Positions 9,601 to 17,851 of a DNA stretch of 64,000 nt are shown here, piece after piece (within the stretch, counting starts at the first letter, position 1; the number at the start of each line of letters is the position of its first letter). Both the position numbers and the translations under genes were made by a program. The DNA comes from Okeania sp. SIO2B3 (GTDB lineage: Bacteria; Cyanobacteriota; Cyanobacteriia; Cyanobacteriales; Microcoleaceae): positions 364,608-428,607 of the forward strand of contig NZ_JAAHGH010000002.1 in NCBI RefSeq assembly GCF_010672525.1, in the 5' to 3' direction. The notes under the pieces were generated by a model. The model was not told the origin of the DNA. It did not search any database and saw nothing but the letters and a program-made list of their open reading frames with translations.

Positions 9601-10850
9601 ATAGTTAAATGCCACAAATTTTTATTCGTCTTTCCTTTCCTACTTTTACCTTCTTCAATCTTTTCAATAGCAGCAACAATTCCAAATCTGAGCAAAAGAT
9701 GTTGTACTTGCCTAACCAACTTTTCACTCACCACAGAATAACCTAAACATACTGCCCCAGTTTCACATATTTTTACCCATCCATCCAGGGAAAATAAATA
9801 TCTAATAAATAAAGCTAATTGTGACTTTTCTAATTTAAAGACAATAGGAACAAGACAGAAATTATCAGAATCAATCAGAGAAGCAAACTGATTTTCTGGA
9901 ATAGTTTCATCGCCAAAAATATCTAATCGACGGGGTACAGCTATTTTTTCTCCTACCTGTAATTTTGCCAAAGGTTTCCAACCATCAACCGTTAGAAAAG
10001 GATGAGTAATTGTCGTCTCTACAAATCTTCCTGATTTTGTTCTTACTCTAAAAACTGGCTTAATTCCATCATCAATAAAAGCAGAAGGTTTAGTAATCTG
10101 AAACTTCCAATTTTTGTCTAAAGTTAATAACTCCGTTTCTTGCCTTTGATAAACATCTGCCAAAGTAATTAAACTGCCATCTTTTTGCAAAACTAAAGTA
10201 TCATAAGCAGCACATTTTCCCATTGATGGACGACCAGCTACAATAATTAAATCCGAACGTTGAAAACCTCCAGTCATTGCATCCAAATCGTAAAAACCAC
10301 AAGCAAGACCAGGTAAAGCAATTCCCTCATTTCTATCTTCAATCTCCTGAAAAGTATTGATTAAAGTTTCAGAAATAGGAACTAAATCTTGTTGTGGTTT
10401 ATCCTGAGTCAGAGCAAATATTTTTTGTTCAGCTTGGTCAAGAATAGTTTTTAATTCAGTAGCTGTTTGAAACCCTAAATCAAAAATTTCATTTCCCGCT
10501 TGAATTAATTTTCTGCGGATATATTTATCAACAACTAAAACAGCATATTGGTCAATATTAACCGCCGAAACAGTTCGTTCTAATAGTTGAACTATTTTTA
10601 CTTGCCCGCCAATTTTTTCTAATTGATTATTATCAGTAAGCCAACTGGTAACAGTCATTAAATCTGTAGGTTTGCCCTGATTATAAAGTTGCCACATAGC
10701 TTTATAAAGAATTTGATGAGCTTCAATGGCAAAAAACTCTGGGCGTAACAATTCTGTGACTCGATTAATAGCTTCTGGGTCAAGGAGAATACCACCTAAA
10801 ATAGCTTCTTCCGCTTCAATATTTTGGGGAGGTAGGCGATCGCTAGGCAT
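6615..10850 (-). CDS. dnaB: Replicative DNA helicase DnaB with two inteins
   Basis: 1411-residue precursor. The exteins total 450 residues, the usual size of cyanobacterial DnaB, the hexameric helicase that unwinds the fork. Extein parts are residues 1-212 (N-terminal domain and Walker A GRPSMGK), 997-1164 (Walker B region LILLDYLQL, SQLSRSVE) and 1342-1411 (SIEQDADLVIMLYRDEYY). Intein 1 (213-996) interrupts the P-loop and intein 2 (1165-1341) follows SDLRESG; both are known DnaB insertion sites. Until both splice out the ATPase site is broken, so splicing is essential. The last nine residues (NREQGTGNR) are encoded by GGGAACA heptamer repeats, meaning the stop lies inside a simple repeat. 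Upstream are four degenerate copies of this gene's 5' end, then rplI on the same strand. Confidence 0.95.
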   Translation of the reverse strand: MPSDRLPPQNIEAEEAILGGILLDPEAINRVTELLRPEFFAIEAHQILYKAMWQLYNQGKPTDLMTVTSWLTDNNQLEKIGGQVKIVQLLERTVSAVNIDQYAVLVVDKYIRRKLIQAGNEIFDLGFQTATELKTILDQAEQKIFALTQDKPQQDLVPISETLINTFQEIEDRNEGIALPGLACGFYDLDAMTGGFQRSDLIIVAGRPSMGKCAAYDTLVLQKDGSLITLADVYQRQETELLTLDKNWKFQITKPSAFIDDGIKPVFRVRTKSGRFVETTITHPFLTVDGWKPLAKLQVGEKIAVPRRLDIFGDETIPENQFASLIDSDNFCLVPIVFKLEKSQLALFIRYLFSLDGWVKICETGAVCLGYSVVSEKLVRQVQHLLLRFGIVAAIEKIEEGKSRKGKTNKNLWHLTITDKVSLKNLVVDIGNFPSINLDLSSSRFNLVRQENFWVEELENTQIFWDKVLVVMEKFTESIILSAQSKNRKGKTEQNSEYLTTTDALFRQNFLTNIGNVPSESLDLLRNENALVEKLKNWNIFGNEMISEMQKFAESRCLEAEDKNGKVKTEKNFDNFTTTDTFGEKNLGADMKNFPSINLYFPSYRLNLVRQDNFWIEELENTQIFWNESVDVIEKFAKYRCLRAEGRNGKVKTEENFDNLTTTDTFGEKNLGADIGNFPSINLYFHSYRLNLVRQDNFWIEELENTQIFWNESVDVIEKFAKYRCLRAEGRNGKVKTEENFDNFITTDTFGGKNLGADMGNFPPDNLDFSSSRLNLVTKENFWIEQLKNTQIFWNEIVDMMAKFAESKCLSVEGRNGKVKTEENFDNFTTTDTFGGKNLLTDVKNFPSINLDFHSYRLNLVRQENFWVEQLKNTQIFWNEIVDVMEKFAESIILSEKSKNRKGKTEKNFDNFTTTDTFCGKNLLTDMRNFPPDNLDFPSYRLNLVREGNLLVEQLENSDIYWDAIVSIEPVGEKQVYDLTIPETHNFVANDICLHNTSFAVNIGHSIASNLKLPVAIFSLEMSKEQLVLRLLASEARIESNRLRSGRISQNEWEPLTSAIGTLAEMPIFIDDTPNITVNEIRSKTRQLQSEQGGALGLILLDYLQLMEGSNTDNRVLELARITRNLKGLARELSVPIIALSQLSRSVESRTNKRPMMSDLRESGCLTGDTLIYLADGKKNPISCLVGKSNFSVLALNENTGKFESAMVSRVFSTGVKPIFLLQTSSGKLIRATANHPFFSMGGWKQLNTLNIGDSLAILNQKMLKYSILYCGQFLSQVDFGPKYGGNLGSVVKCREWEKPTQIDVNWDEIVEIRPDGEAEVFDLTVPGLHNFVANEIVVHNSIEQDADLVIMLYRDEYYSPDTPDQGIAEVIITKHRNGPTGTVKLLFDPQFTKFRNLAIRGNREQGTGNR
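6828..7358 (-). other. DnaB mini-intein (second insertion site)
   Basis: Residues 1165-1341 of the precursor, 177 residues. It begins at Cys1 (CLTGDTLIYLADG), has block B GKLIRATANHPFF with the T-x-x-H type motif, and ends with EVFDLTVPGLHNFVANEIVVHN before the +1 Ser. There is no room for an endonuclease, so it is a splicing-only mini-intein. All catalytic positions (Cys1, block-B His, penultimate His, terminal Asn, +1 Ser) are present. Confidence 0.93.
7863..10214 (-). other. Giant DnaB intein (784 residues) at the P-loop
   Basis: Residues 213-996 of the precursor. It starts at Cys1 (CAAYDTLVLQKDG), has block B GRFVETTITHPFLTVDGW, and ends VYDLTIPETHNFVANDICLHN before +1 Thr, so splicing residues look intact. 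Only one degenerate LAGLIDADG-like helix is visible (ALFIRYLFSLDGWV, about 346-359), followed by LVRQVQHLLLRFGIVAAI, which normally follows the second motif. The first motif and most of the endonuclease are missing. Most of the length is a tandem repeat (next entry). Inteins usually run to 130-550 residues, so this one is very large. Confidence 0.9.
7959..9680 (-). repeat. Seven tandem 252-bp (84-residue) repeats inside the DnaB intein
   Basis: The landmark NTQIFWNE (or its equivalent) recurs with its Trp at residues 465, 542 (a Gly there), 626, 710, 794, 878 and 962, i.e. 77 residues then five steps of exactly 84. Each unit contains KNRKGKTE-, NFDNFTTTDTFG-, NFPSINLDF- and RLNLVRQENFW-like blocks. 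The last unit runs into the normal C-terminal splicing block (IYWDAIVSIEP). The middle units are nearly identical at DNA level, so amplification is recent, and the frame is open through all units. Confidence 0.93.
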
Positions 10851-11740
10851 CTGTGATTTACCGACAATTCTTTTAAATTTATTTTAATAGGGAATAGGGG
10901 ATAGGGAGTAGGGAGTAGAGTTTAAATTACTCTGGTAGAAAAATCCATACTCTATCCAATTTTTTAATATTATTCTCGAGGATAATACTATCTAAAATAG
11001 CTTCTTCTGCTTCAATATTTTGAGTTGGGGAGGTAGGCGATCGCTAGGCATCTGTGATTTACCGACAATTCTTTTAAATTTATTTTAATAGGGAATAGGG
11101 GATAGGGAGTAGGGAGTAGAGTCTAAATTACTCTGGTAGAAAAATCCATACTCTATCCAATTTTTTAATATTATTCTCGAGGATAATACTATCTAAAATA
11201 GCTTCTTCTGCTTCAATATTTTGAGTTGGGGAGGTAGGCGATCGCTAGACATCTATGATTTACCTACTATTATTTAAAATTTATTTGAATAGGGAATAGG
11301 GAGTAGGAAATAGAGTGTAAATTACTCTGGTAGAAAAATCCATACTCTATCCAATTGTTGAATATTAAAGTCGAGGATAATACTACCTAAAATAGCTTCT
11401 TCCACTTCAATATTTTGGGTTGGGGAGGTAGGCGATCGCTAGACATTTGTGATTTACCTACAATTATTTAAAATTTATTTGAATAGGGAGTAGAGTTTAA
11501 ACTACTCTGGTAGAAAAATCCATACTCTATCCAATTTTTTAATATTAAAGTCGAGGATAATACTACCTAAAATAGCTTCTTCCACTTCAATATTTTGGGT
11601 TGGGGAGGTAGGCGATCGCTAGACATCTATGATTTACCTACAATTATTTAAGATTTTTTTGAATAGGGAGTAGGAAATAGAGAGTAGGGAGTAGAGGTTA
11701 AATTGCCCTAGTAGAAAAATCTTTACTCTATCAAGTTACT
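10791..11740. repeat. Four tandem degenerate copies of the dnaB 5' end and leader
   Basis: The start of dnaB plus its leader (from CCTAAAATAGC at 10795) recurs at about 10991, 11192, 11386 and 11566, with periods of 196, 201, 194 and 180 bp. Each copy keeps an ATG (minus strand, at 11051, 11252, 11446 and 11626), codons similar to the first nine of dnaB, and a 4-base insertion that shifts the frame so translation ends after 19 codons at the same TAG. Between the coding bits lie GGGAATAGGGAGTAGG heptamer runs. All lie in the dnaB-rplI intergenic region, so the real dnaB leader may contain up to four short upstream ORFs. Confidence 0.88.
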
Positions 11741-11898
11741 GAATATTAAAGGTCAAAAGTTAAAGACTGTTGATCAAAGGGTACTTAGGCATTTTTGAGG
11801 TATGAAATCTAGATTGAGTGTGGTACTAGAGTATTTCTTTGTGTAATCCCTAATTTCTTTTTAACTTTTAACTTTTGACTTTTAACTTTTGACTTTAA

Positions 11899-12357
11899 TT
11901 AACTACCTACTACTTGAATCTCTACTTCAGCAGTTACTTCTGGATGAAGTTTAATTTGAGCTTTGTAGAATCCAACTTTGCTAATTTCTGGTAAAGTAAC
12001 GCCACGTCTATCAATTTCTTGACCAGTATTTTCCTTAATTACATCCACTAATTCTCTATCAGTAACGGTACCAAAAATTGCATCATTTTCACCAACTTGT
12101 TTGGCAATTTTAAAGCGACCAACTGTTTCCAAAGCTGTCTTTTGAGCTTCTGCTGCTTGCTTCAATTCTATTTGTCTTTGTCGCTCTTGTTCTCTACGAC
12201 GTTCTACCTGTTTAAGAATACCTGGAGTAGTACGAAAAGCAATTTTCTGAGGAATCAAATAGTTACGAGCATAACCAGGAGCTACTTCTACCACATCTCC
12301 TGATATTCCCAATTTTTTGACATCTTGATTCAAGACTACCTGCAATTTTTTGGCCAT
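11899..12357 (-). CDS. rplI: 50S ribosomal protein L9
   Basis: 152 residues. [20 protein letters not shown] and the L9 signature [13 protein letters not shown] (about residues 28-40) identify it. A long charged helix ([16 protein letters not shown]) links the N domain to the C-terminal rRNA-binding domain ([22 protein letters not shown]). It binds 23S rRNA near the base of the L1 stalk. The ATG at 12357 is chosen because MAKK is the family N-terminus; an ATG 27 codons upstream would add an unrelated extension. rplI preceding dnaB on the same strand is a common cyanobacterial order, but here about 1 kb of repeat array separates them. Confidence 0.96.
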   Translation of the reverse strand: MAKKLQVVLNQDVKKLGISGDVVEVAPGYARNYLIPQKIAFRTTPGILKQVERRREQERQRQIELKQAAEAQKTALETVGRFKIAKQVGENDAIFGTVTDRELVDVIKENTGQEIDRRGVTLPEISKVGFYKAQIKLHPEVTAEVEIQVVGS

Positions 12358-12637
12358 GATTTTAATTTTAAAGTTTTCACTGCAAACTTTAATTATATAG
12401 CAAATTATATAGCAGTTCTCATAAGTCGTGAGGTACACAATTCTTTTTCTTAGGGAATAGGGAACTAGAAAAGAAATAAAGATAGATATACCTCCATTGC
12501 TTGAGAAAGCCTATATCGTAATTAAAAAAAACAACAAGAGATGATTTACAAAATCCATGGATTAATTTAAGCTAAGGTCTTAGCTGATAGTAACTAGGGA
12601 AAATAACTATAATTAAAAATTAAGTCCTAGTTATTCT

Positions 12638-12684
12638 GTAAGCATTCAGCGGTCAGCTATCAACTATTCCTACGGAATGCTTAC
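12638..12684. repeat. Short GTAAGCATT...AATGCTTAC element
   Basis: A 47-bp element bounded by GTAAGCATTC and GGAATGCTTAC. It is the smallest copy of a family whose larger copies lie at 16709, 18257 and 46047. It ends 71 bases before the first betaine-binding gene. Confidence 0.6.
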
Positions 12685-12755
12685 GTTATTCTTACTGAAT
12701 CATAAAATTTTCAGTCTGAATCAAGCTAAAAATTATCATATTTATTCAGGTCAAA

Positions 12756-13772
12756 ATGAAACCAAAATTCCTCAAAATTATTTTAGGGACAATCCTGACC
12801 AGCTTATTAATAGTTTTTACTTCCTGTCAACAGGTTCCTACCGATCAAATTATTACTATTAGGAGTGCTTACAATACTGGTTGGGTAGAAGAGTTATTTC
12901 AAACCGAAGTTGTGAATATAGGTTTAGAAAAATTAGGCTACAAGGTCGAAAAACCTAAACAAATTGATTATCCTGCACTTTATATTTCCATAGCCAATGG
13001 AGATTTAGACTATAGTGTTGTTTACTACCAACCACAACACAAGAAATTCTTTGAAAATGCTGGTGGTTCAGAAAAGTTAGAAGGAGTTGGAAATTTAACT
13101 CCTAATGGAAATAGTGGATATCAAATCGATAAAAAAACCGCTGATAAATATAACATTACTAACATTGAACAATTAAAAGATTCAGAAATAGCCAAGCTTT
13201 TTGACTCAGATAAGGATGGTAAAGCAAATTTAGTTGGTTGTAATCCTGGTTGGGCTTGTGAACTGACTATAGAACATCATCTTCAAGCTTATGAATTAGA
13301 GGATACTGTAGAACATAATAGAGGCCAATATACAATCCTTCTGGCAGATGCTGTTACTCGTTATCAAAAAGGCGAACCTATTATTTATTATGCCTATAAT
13401 CCTCACTGGATATCTGCAGTTTTAAAACCAGGAGAAGATGTAGTTTGGTTAGAAGTTCCTTTTACTTCTTTACCAGAACCTATGGAAAATCTGACTGAAA
13501 AAGATACATCAGTAGATGGTAAAAATTTTGGCCTTCCGAAAGTATATCAGAGTATTGTTGCTAATAAAAAATTCCTAGAAAATAATCCAGTTGCTAAAAA
13601 ATGGTTTGAATTAGTTGAGATTTCAGTTGCTGATATGAATGAGGAAAGTTTGCGTATAAAAGAGGGTGAAAACCAAGAAGAAGATATTTGGCGTCATGCC
13701 CAAGAGTGGGTGGAAAATAATCAGGAAAAATATGATAGTTGGCTGGAAATAGCAAGAAAAAGTACAAATTAA
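12756..13772 (+). CDS. Glycine betaine/proline-type ABC transporter substrate-binding lipoprotein (copy 1)
   Basis: 338 residues. A lipoprotein signal peptide (MKPKFLKIILGTILTSLLIV) ends in a FTSC lipobox with Cys24 as the lipidation site. The mature part is an OpuAC/ProX-like two-lobe binding protein, with VNIGLEKLGYKVEKPKQI, the conserved [19 protein letters not shown] loop and SLRIKEGE near the C-terminus. It would capture betaine-type compatible solutes outside the inner membrane. No permease or ATPase gene is nearby, so it must work with a transporter encoded elsewhere or serve another binding role. It heads a run of seven related genes or remnants to 21.8 kb. Confidence 0.88.
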   Translation: MKPKFLKIILGTILTSLLIVFTSCQQVPTDQIITIRSAYNTGWVEELFQTEVVNIGLEKLGYKVEKPKQIDYPALYISIANGDLDYSVVYYQPQHKKFFENAGGSEKLEGVGNLTPNGNSGYQIDKKTADKYNITNIEQLKDSEIAKLFDSDKDGKANLVGCNPGWACELTIEHHLQAYELEDTVEHNRGQYTILLADAVTRYQKGEPIIYYAYNPHWISAVLKPGEDVVWLEVPFTSLPEPMENLTEKDTSVDGKNFGLPKVYQSIVANKKFLENNPVAKKWFELVEISVADMNEESLRIKEGENQEEDIWRHAQEWVENNQEKYDSWLEIARKSTN

Positions 13773-14086
13773 GTTTCTCGTTTTTTAAGTAAGAAAGGAA
13801 ATAAAGAAAAAGACATAAATAATAATTTGTCGCTGTAACTTTAGGATTAGATGATACTGTATCAAACTATCAGATTTCAATCCTTTAAAGTATTCCTAAC
13901 TGTTATATATTTACTCCTTTTGAACTCTCTTAATAATTATTTTAAAAACAACCTCTAAAATATTTAACCTGATACTTTTTAGAGAGAGTTTCTCATCTTA
14001 AGCATTCCGGTCTCGGGAGGGCATTATCATTTATTTTGTGCATATTCAGTTGTTCAAAACCGAAAACTGTATCTAAGGATACTCAA
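13773..14086. other. Intergenic, no gene seen
   Basis: AT-rich spacer between the first betaine-binding gene and a decayed copy. I see no ORF, hairpin terminator or known repeat that I can support. Confidence 0.5.
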
Positions 14087-14551
14087 CACTGGATATCTAC
14101 AGTCTGAAAACCAGGAGAAGATGTAGTCTGGTTATTAGTAGATGGAAAAAATCTAGGCTTTTCTGGAAGTAAACAGCAGATAGTAGCTAACAAAAAATTC
14201 CTAGAAGCTAACTCAGTTGCCAAACGGTGGTTTGAATTAGTCCAAATTCCGGCGTTGCACAGCGACGAATGATTTTGGATTTTTGATGAACAGGATTTTG
14301 GATTTGAGAATTGCTAAAATAAATAATTATATTAGGTTTTTTTAATCAAAGTCTAAACTAATTTTTGGCAATATCATTCCATAATGTGCAACCCCAAAAT
14401 TCCAGTTGCAGATATAAATGCTGAAAGTTTACGCATCAAAAATGGAGAAGATAAACTTGAAGATATTTTGCGTCATGCTCAAGAATGGGTAAAAAATAAT
14501 CAGCAAAAATATGATAGTTGGCTGGAAATAGCAAGACAAGAAGCTAGTTAA
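14087..14551 (+). pseudogene. Betaine-binding protein pseudogene, 3' part, interrupted by a MITE
   Basis: The sequence aligns to the last third of the neighbouring binding-protein genes: it begins at the equivalent of HWISTVLKP and ends in a normal TAA at 14549. The 5' two thirds are absent. There is an early stop (TGA after the TCTACAGTC stretch) and an internal deletion of about 75 bp removing the EVPFTSLP region. A 145-bp MITE splits the remaining part (next entry). Downstream of the MITE the reading frame (PVADINAESLRIKNGED) is still recognisable, showing that the insertion is relatively recent. Confidence 0.85.
14251..14395. mobile_element. MITE with GGCGTTGCAC ends and 7-bp target duplication
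   Basis: A 145-bp non-coding element begins GGCGTTGCAC and ends GTGCAACCCC (inverted). AAATTCC occurs at 14244-14250 and again at 14397-14403, as expected of a target-site duplication. Removing the element and one duplicate restores the continuous binding-protein homology, which independently proves the insertion. Confidence 0.88.
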
Positions 14552-15391
14552 GGAGGAAAAATTTTAAGAATCTTTCAGCACTTGCAAAGCTTTTCATTTC
14601 AGTAAACTACAAAATTATTTTGGGTTAGGGAGTAGGCAGTAGGAAAATAATTTGGCTACTGTAGTCTATCTATTTGAAAACTGCTATAAATGGATTTTAA
14701 TAGTCATAAAAAAACTAAGGTTAAATTGAAAATTATTCAAGTCTTACATCTAGAAATTATTTCAGATTTTGATAGTTCCAGGTCTTCAATTTTTCAATTG
14801 ATTTGCTGCTTCATTCTACCCCATAAATCAGAAAACTCAAATATAGCGTTTTTATCTTAAATTTAGAGACTAAGTGCTATTAAAAAGGAAATAGGTAATA
14901 GGGAATAGTCAAGGAGGTAAAACAGGATTAAATAGTAGTAAACACAAGGATATCAGGTACTCAATCGAGGTTTTTTTTACCTCAATCTAGATTTACATAT
15001 AGAAGAAGGAAGAAGCAAAAAGCAAGAAGGAAAAATCTGGCGTTGTCTGAGTTTTAAGCTTTTAATATGCCTTAATCTTTGCTTCGACTGCTATATCAAA
15101 TAAAAACACTATATTTATCTTGTGTTTTTCTAGTAATTTGTAGATATCGCGATTATCATATTAATGAATATAATATTTTTCTCTTTATTTTTATTCCGAT
15201 ATCCGGTGTTTCCTAAAAATACAAAATTTTTGTATCTTAACCAAGAGGGAAAATTGCTATAAACTAATTATGAATATTTGAATCAAAATATAGTGCCTCT
15301 TGTCTATTCTCAAATTTCTATAAATCTTTAGTGCCGAGAGTAGTAAAATACTATTGATACTATTTATGAAAAATTTTTCAATCAAACCACA
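14552..15391. other. Intergenic, 840 bp without a recognised gene
   Basis: AT-rich. It holds a GGTTAGGGAGTAGGCAGTAGG run (14624-14642), GGAATAGTCAAGG-type motifs near 14890 and AAGAAGGAAGAAG near 15005, all members of the simple heptamer repeats found elsewhere. No full terminal-inverted-repeat element is evident. Confidence 0.5.
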
Positions 15392-16408
15392 ATGAAACAA
15401 AAATATCTCAAAACTGTTTTAGGAACAATCCTCACCAGCTTATTAATAATTTTTACTTCCTGCCAAAAAGTTTCTGATTCTGAAACAGTTACTATTCGGA
15501 GTGCTAATAGTACCTGGATACAAGAGTTATTTCAAACCGAAGTAGTAAATATAGGTTTAGAAAAACTCGGCTATAAAATTGAAAGACCAAAACAAATTGA
15601 ATATCCAGCAATTTATATTTCTCTTGCCAATGGAGATTTAGAATATAGCACTGTTTACTATGAACCACAACACAATGAATTCTTTGAAAATGCTGGTGGT
15701 TCAGAAAAGTTAGAGAAAGTTGGAAAATTAACTCCTGATGGAATACAAAGGTATGAAATAGACAAAAAAACAGCCGATAAATATAACATTAATAACCTTC
15801 AACAATTAAAAGATCCAGAAATAGCTAAACTTTTTGATTCTGATGGAGATGGTAAAGCAAATTTAGTTGGTTGTAATCCTGGTTGGTCTTGTGAAGTAGT
15901 TATCAATCATCATCTTAAAGCTTATGAATTAGAAGATACTGTAGAACATAATCAAGGACAATATGAAATTCTCTTGGCAGACGCAATGACTCGTTATCAG
16001 GAAGGAAAGCCAATTCTTTATTATGCTTACGAACCTCATTGGATATCGACAGTTTTAAAACCAAATGAAGATGTAGTTTCACTAGAAGTTCCTTTCACTT
16101 CCTTGCCAGCATCGATGGGAAATTTAAGTGAAAAAGATACATCACCAAATGGAAAAAATCTTGGCTTTCCCCTGCTTCAACAACGTATAGTAGCTAATCA
16201 AAAATTCCTAGAATCAAACCCAGTTGCCAAAAGATGGTTTGAGTTAGTTGAAATTCCAATTGTAGATATGAATGCTGAAAGTTTGCGCATCAAAGAGGGT
16301 GAAGATACACCAGAAGATATTCTGCGTCATGCTCAAGAATGGGTAAAAAATAATCAACAAAAGTATGATGGTTGGTTAGAAATAGCAACAAAAGTTCAGG
16401 AAGAATAA
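15392..16408 (+). CDS. Betaine-type substrate-binding lipoprotein (copy 2)
   Basis: 338 residues. Signal peptide with FTSC lipobox (Cys24), then the same two-lobe binding protein: [55 protein letters not shown], and SLRIKEGEDTPEDI near the end. It differs from copy 1 at scattered positions (EYSTVYYEPQHNEF instead of DYSVVYYQPQHKKF) and shares these variants with the copy at 19959, which suggests two sub-lineages within the cluster. A stem-loop follows 12 bases after the stop. No partner transporter genes adjoin it. Confidence 0.88.
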   Translation: MKQKYLKTVLGTILTSLLIIFTSCQKVSDSETVTIRSANSTWIQELFQTEVVNIGLEKLGYKIERPKQIEYPAIYISLANGDLEYSTVYYEPQHNEFFENAGGSEKLEKVGKLTPDGIQRYEIDKKTADKYNINNLQQLKDPEIAKLFDSDGDGKANLVGCNPGWSCEVVINHHLKAYELEDTVEHNQGQYEILLADAMTRYQEGKPILYYAYEPHWISTVLKPNEDVVSLEVPFTSLPASMGNLSEKDTSPNGKNLGFPLLQQRIVANQKFLESNPVAKRWFELVEIPIVDMNAESLRIKEGEDTPEDILRHAQEWVKNNQQKYDGWLEIATKVQEE

Positions 16409-16420
16409 AGACACTAAAAA

Positions 16421-16452
16421 GGCTTTCAGTACTTCAATGAATCTGAAAAGCC
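16421..16452 (+). terminator. Possible stem-loop terminator after binding-protein copy 2
   Basis: GGCTTTCAG pairs with CTGAAAAGCC around a 13-base loop, 12 bases past the stop. The trailing T-run is weak, so termination is plausible but not certain. A sequence with a similar layout follows the copy at 20969. Confidence 0.4.
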
Positions 16453-16708
16453 ATAAATTAAAGCTGAGAGTATAGCAATTTCATTTGAGTTGTGTAAAAA
16501 ATATCGCTTTTAGTTAGTAAGTAAGCATTTCCTCCGGAATTCTTACGTTAGTAAATTAAGAGGCATTGTAGGATTTTTGAATATTAGTAAATTGCCAAAT
16601 CTTGTGGGTGCATCTCATTTGAAAATGCTATAAACTCAAAGTATTAATACCATTTATTTATTAAGCTACATTTAATATTAAATACGATAATCATCGATGA
16701 AATTAAAA

Positions 16709-16811
16709 GTAAGCATTTCTTGCGGAATGCTGCGCAAACAGCCTGCAAAAGTTGTTAAAGTCTATTCCCTCCTTAAAAGCAGAGTCTTATTGCTGATAGC
16801 TGAATGCTTAC
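16709..16811. repeat. GTAAGCATT...AATGCTTAC element
   Basis: A 103-bp element bounded by GTAAGCATTTC and TGAATGCTTAC. It includes the phrase GGAATGCTGCGCAAACAGC shared with 46056-46080. It lies 30 bases ahead of the decayed binding-protein gene at 16841, and part of it was translated into the artificial N-terminus of the longest ORF there. Confidence 0.65.
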
Positions 16812-16840
16812 CTATAAATTTATCAATCAATCAAATTAAA

Positions 16841-17851
16841 ATTAAACAAAAATATCTCAAAATTATTTTAGGAACTATCCTGAGCAGCTTATTAATAATT
16901 TTCACTTCCTGTCAAAAATATCCTCCTGAAATAGTTAGCATTCATAGCGCTCATAGTAACTGGATAGAAGAGTTATTTCAAACTAATATTGTCAATATAG
17001 GTCTAGAAAAACTCGGCTACAAAATCGAAAAACCTAAAGAAATTGGATACCCCGCTATTTATATTTCTGTTGCTAATGGAGATTTAGATTATAGCACCGT
17101 TTACTATCAACCAGGAAATAATCATTTCTTTGAAAATGCTGGTGGTGAAGAAAAATTAGAAGGAGTCGGAATTTTAACTCCCAATGGAATTCAAGGATAT
17201 CAAATTGATAAAAAAACTGCCGATAAATATAATATTACTAACATTCAAAAATTAAAAGATTTAGAAATTGCCAAGCTTTTTGACTCCGATGGAGATGGCA
17301 AAGCAAATTTAGTAGGTTGTAATCCTGGTTGGTCTTGTGAATTAATCATCAACCATCAACTTCAAGTTTATGAACTGCAAGATACAGTTTAACAAAATCT
17401 AGGTGAATATACAATTCTTCTTACAGATGCTATTACTCGCTACCGACAAGGAAAACCTATTATTTATTTTGCTTATAATCCTCATTGGATATCTTCAATT
17501 TTAAAACTAGGAGAAGATGTAGTTTGGTTAGAAGTTCCGTTCACTTCTTTTCCAGAATCTATGAAAAATATGAGTGAAAAAGATAGATCAGCAGATGGAA
17601 AAAATTTGGGCTTTCCCGTACTTCAACAGCGTATTTTTGCGAATAAAAAATTCTTAAAATCAAACCCGGTTGCTAAATGATGGTTTGAATTAGTCAAAAT
17701 ATCAATTGCAGATATGAATGCTGAAAGTTTACGCATCAAAGAGGGTGAATACCAACCAGAAGATATTCTGCGCCATGGTCAGGAATGGGTAAAAAATAAT
17801 CAATAAGAATATGATAGTTGGTTGGAAATAGCGATAAAAGCTGCTAATTAA
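16841..17851 (+). pseudogene. Betaine-binding protein pseudogene with lost start and three in-frame stops
   Basis: The full length of the gene (337 codons) aligns without a frameshift to its neighbours. The start codon ATG of the siblings is ATT here (followed by AAACAAAAATATC). Nonsense codons lie at 17390 (TAA, in place of the GAA of VEHN), 17678 (TGA, in place of an Arg or Lys codon) and 17804 (TAA, in place of CAA or GAA). The signal peptide, FTSC lipobox and the GCNPGW loop are otherwise preserved. An open frame of 231 codons exists up to the first stop, using an upstream ATG inside a repeat element, but it would lack the lipoprotein start context and the second lobe. I regard it as a recently inactivated copy. 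Confidence 0.88.

Noticed and set aside
8518-9741. Plus-strand frames opposite the dnaB intein
   Set aside because: They are antisense shadows of the 252-bp repeat; their pattern follows the repeat period and not an independent gene.
13200-13240. DxDxDG loop of the binding proteins as an EF-hand
   Set aside because: The loop belongs to the conserved [16 protein letters not shown] region of betaine-binding proteins and lacks the paired helices of an EF-hand.
16697-17392. 231-residue binding protein as an intact shorter gene
   Set aside because: Its N-terminus is translated repeat DNA and it ends at a nonsense codon; alignment with siblings shows a full-length pseudogene instead.
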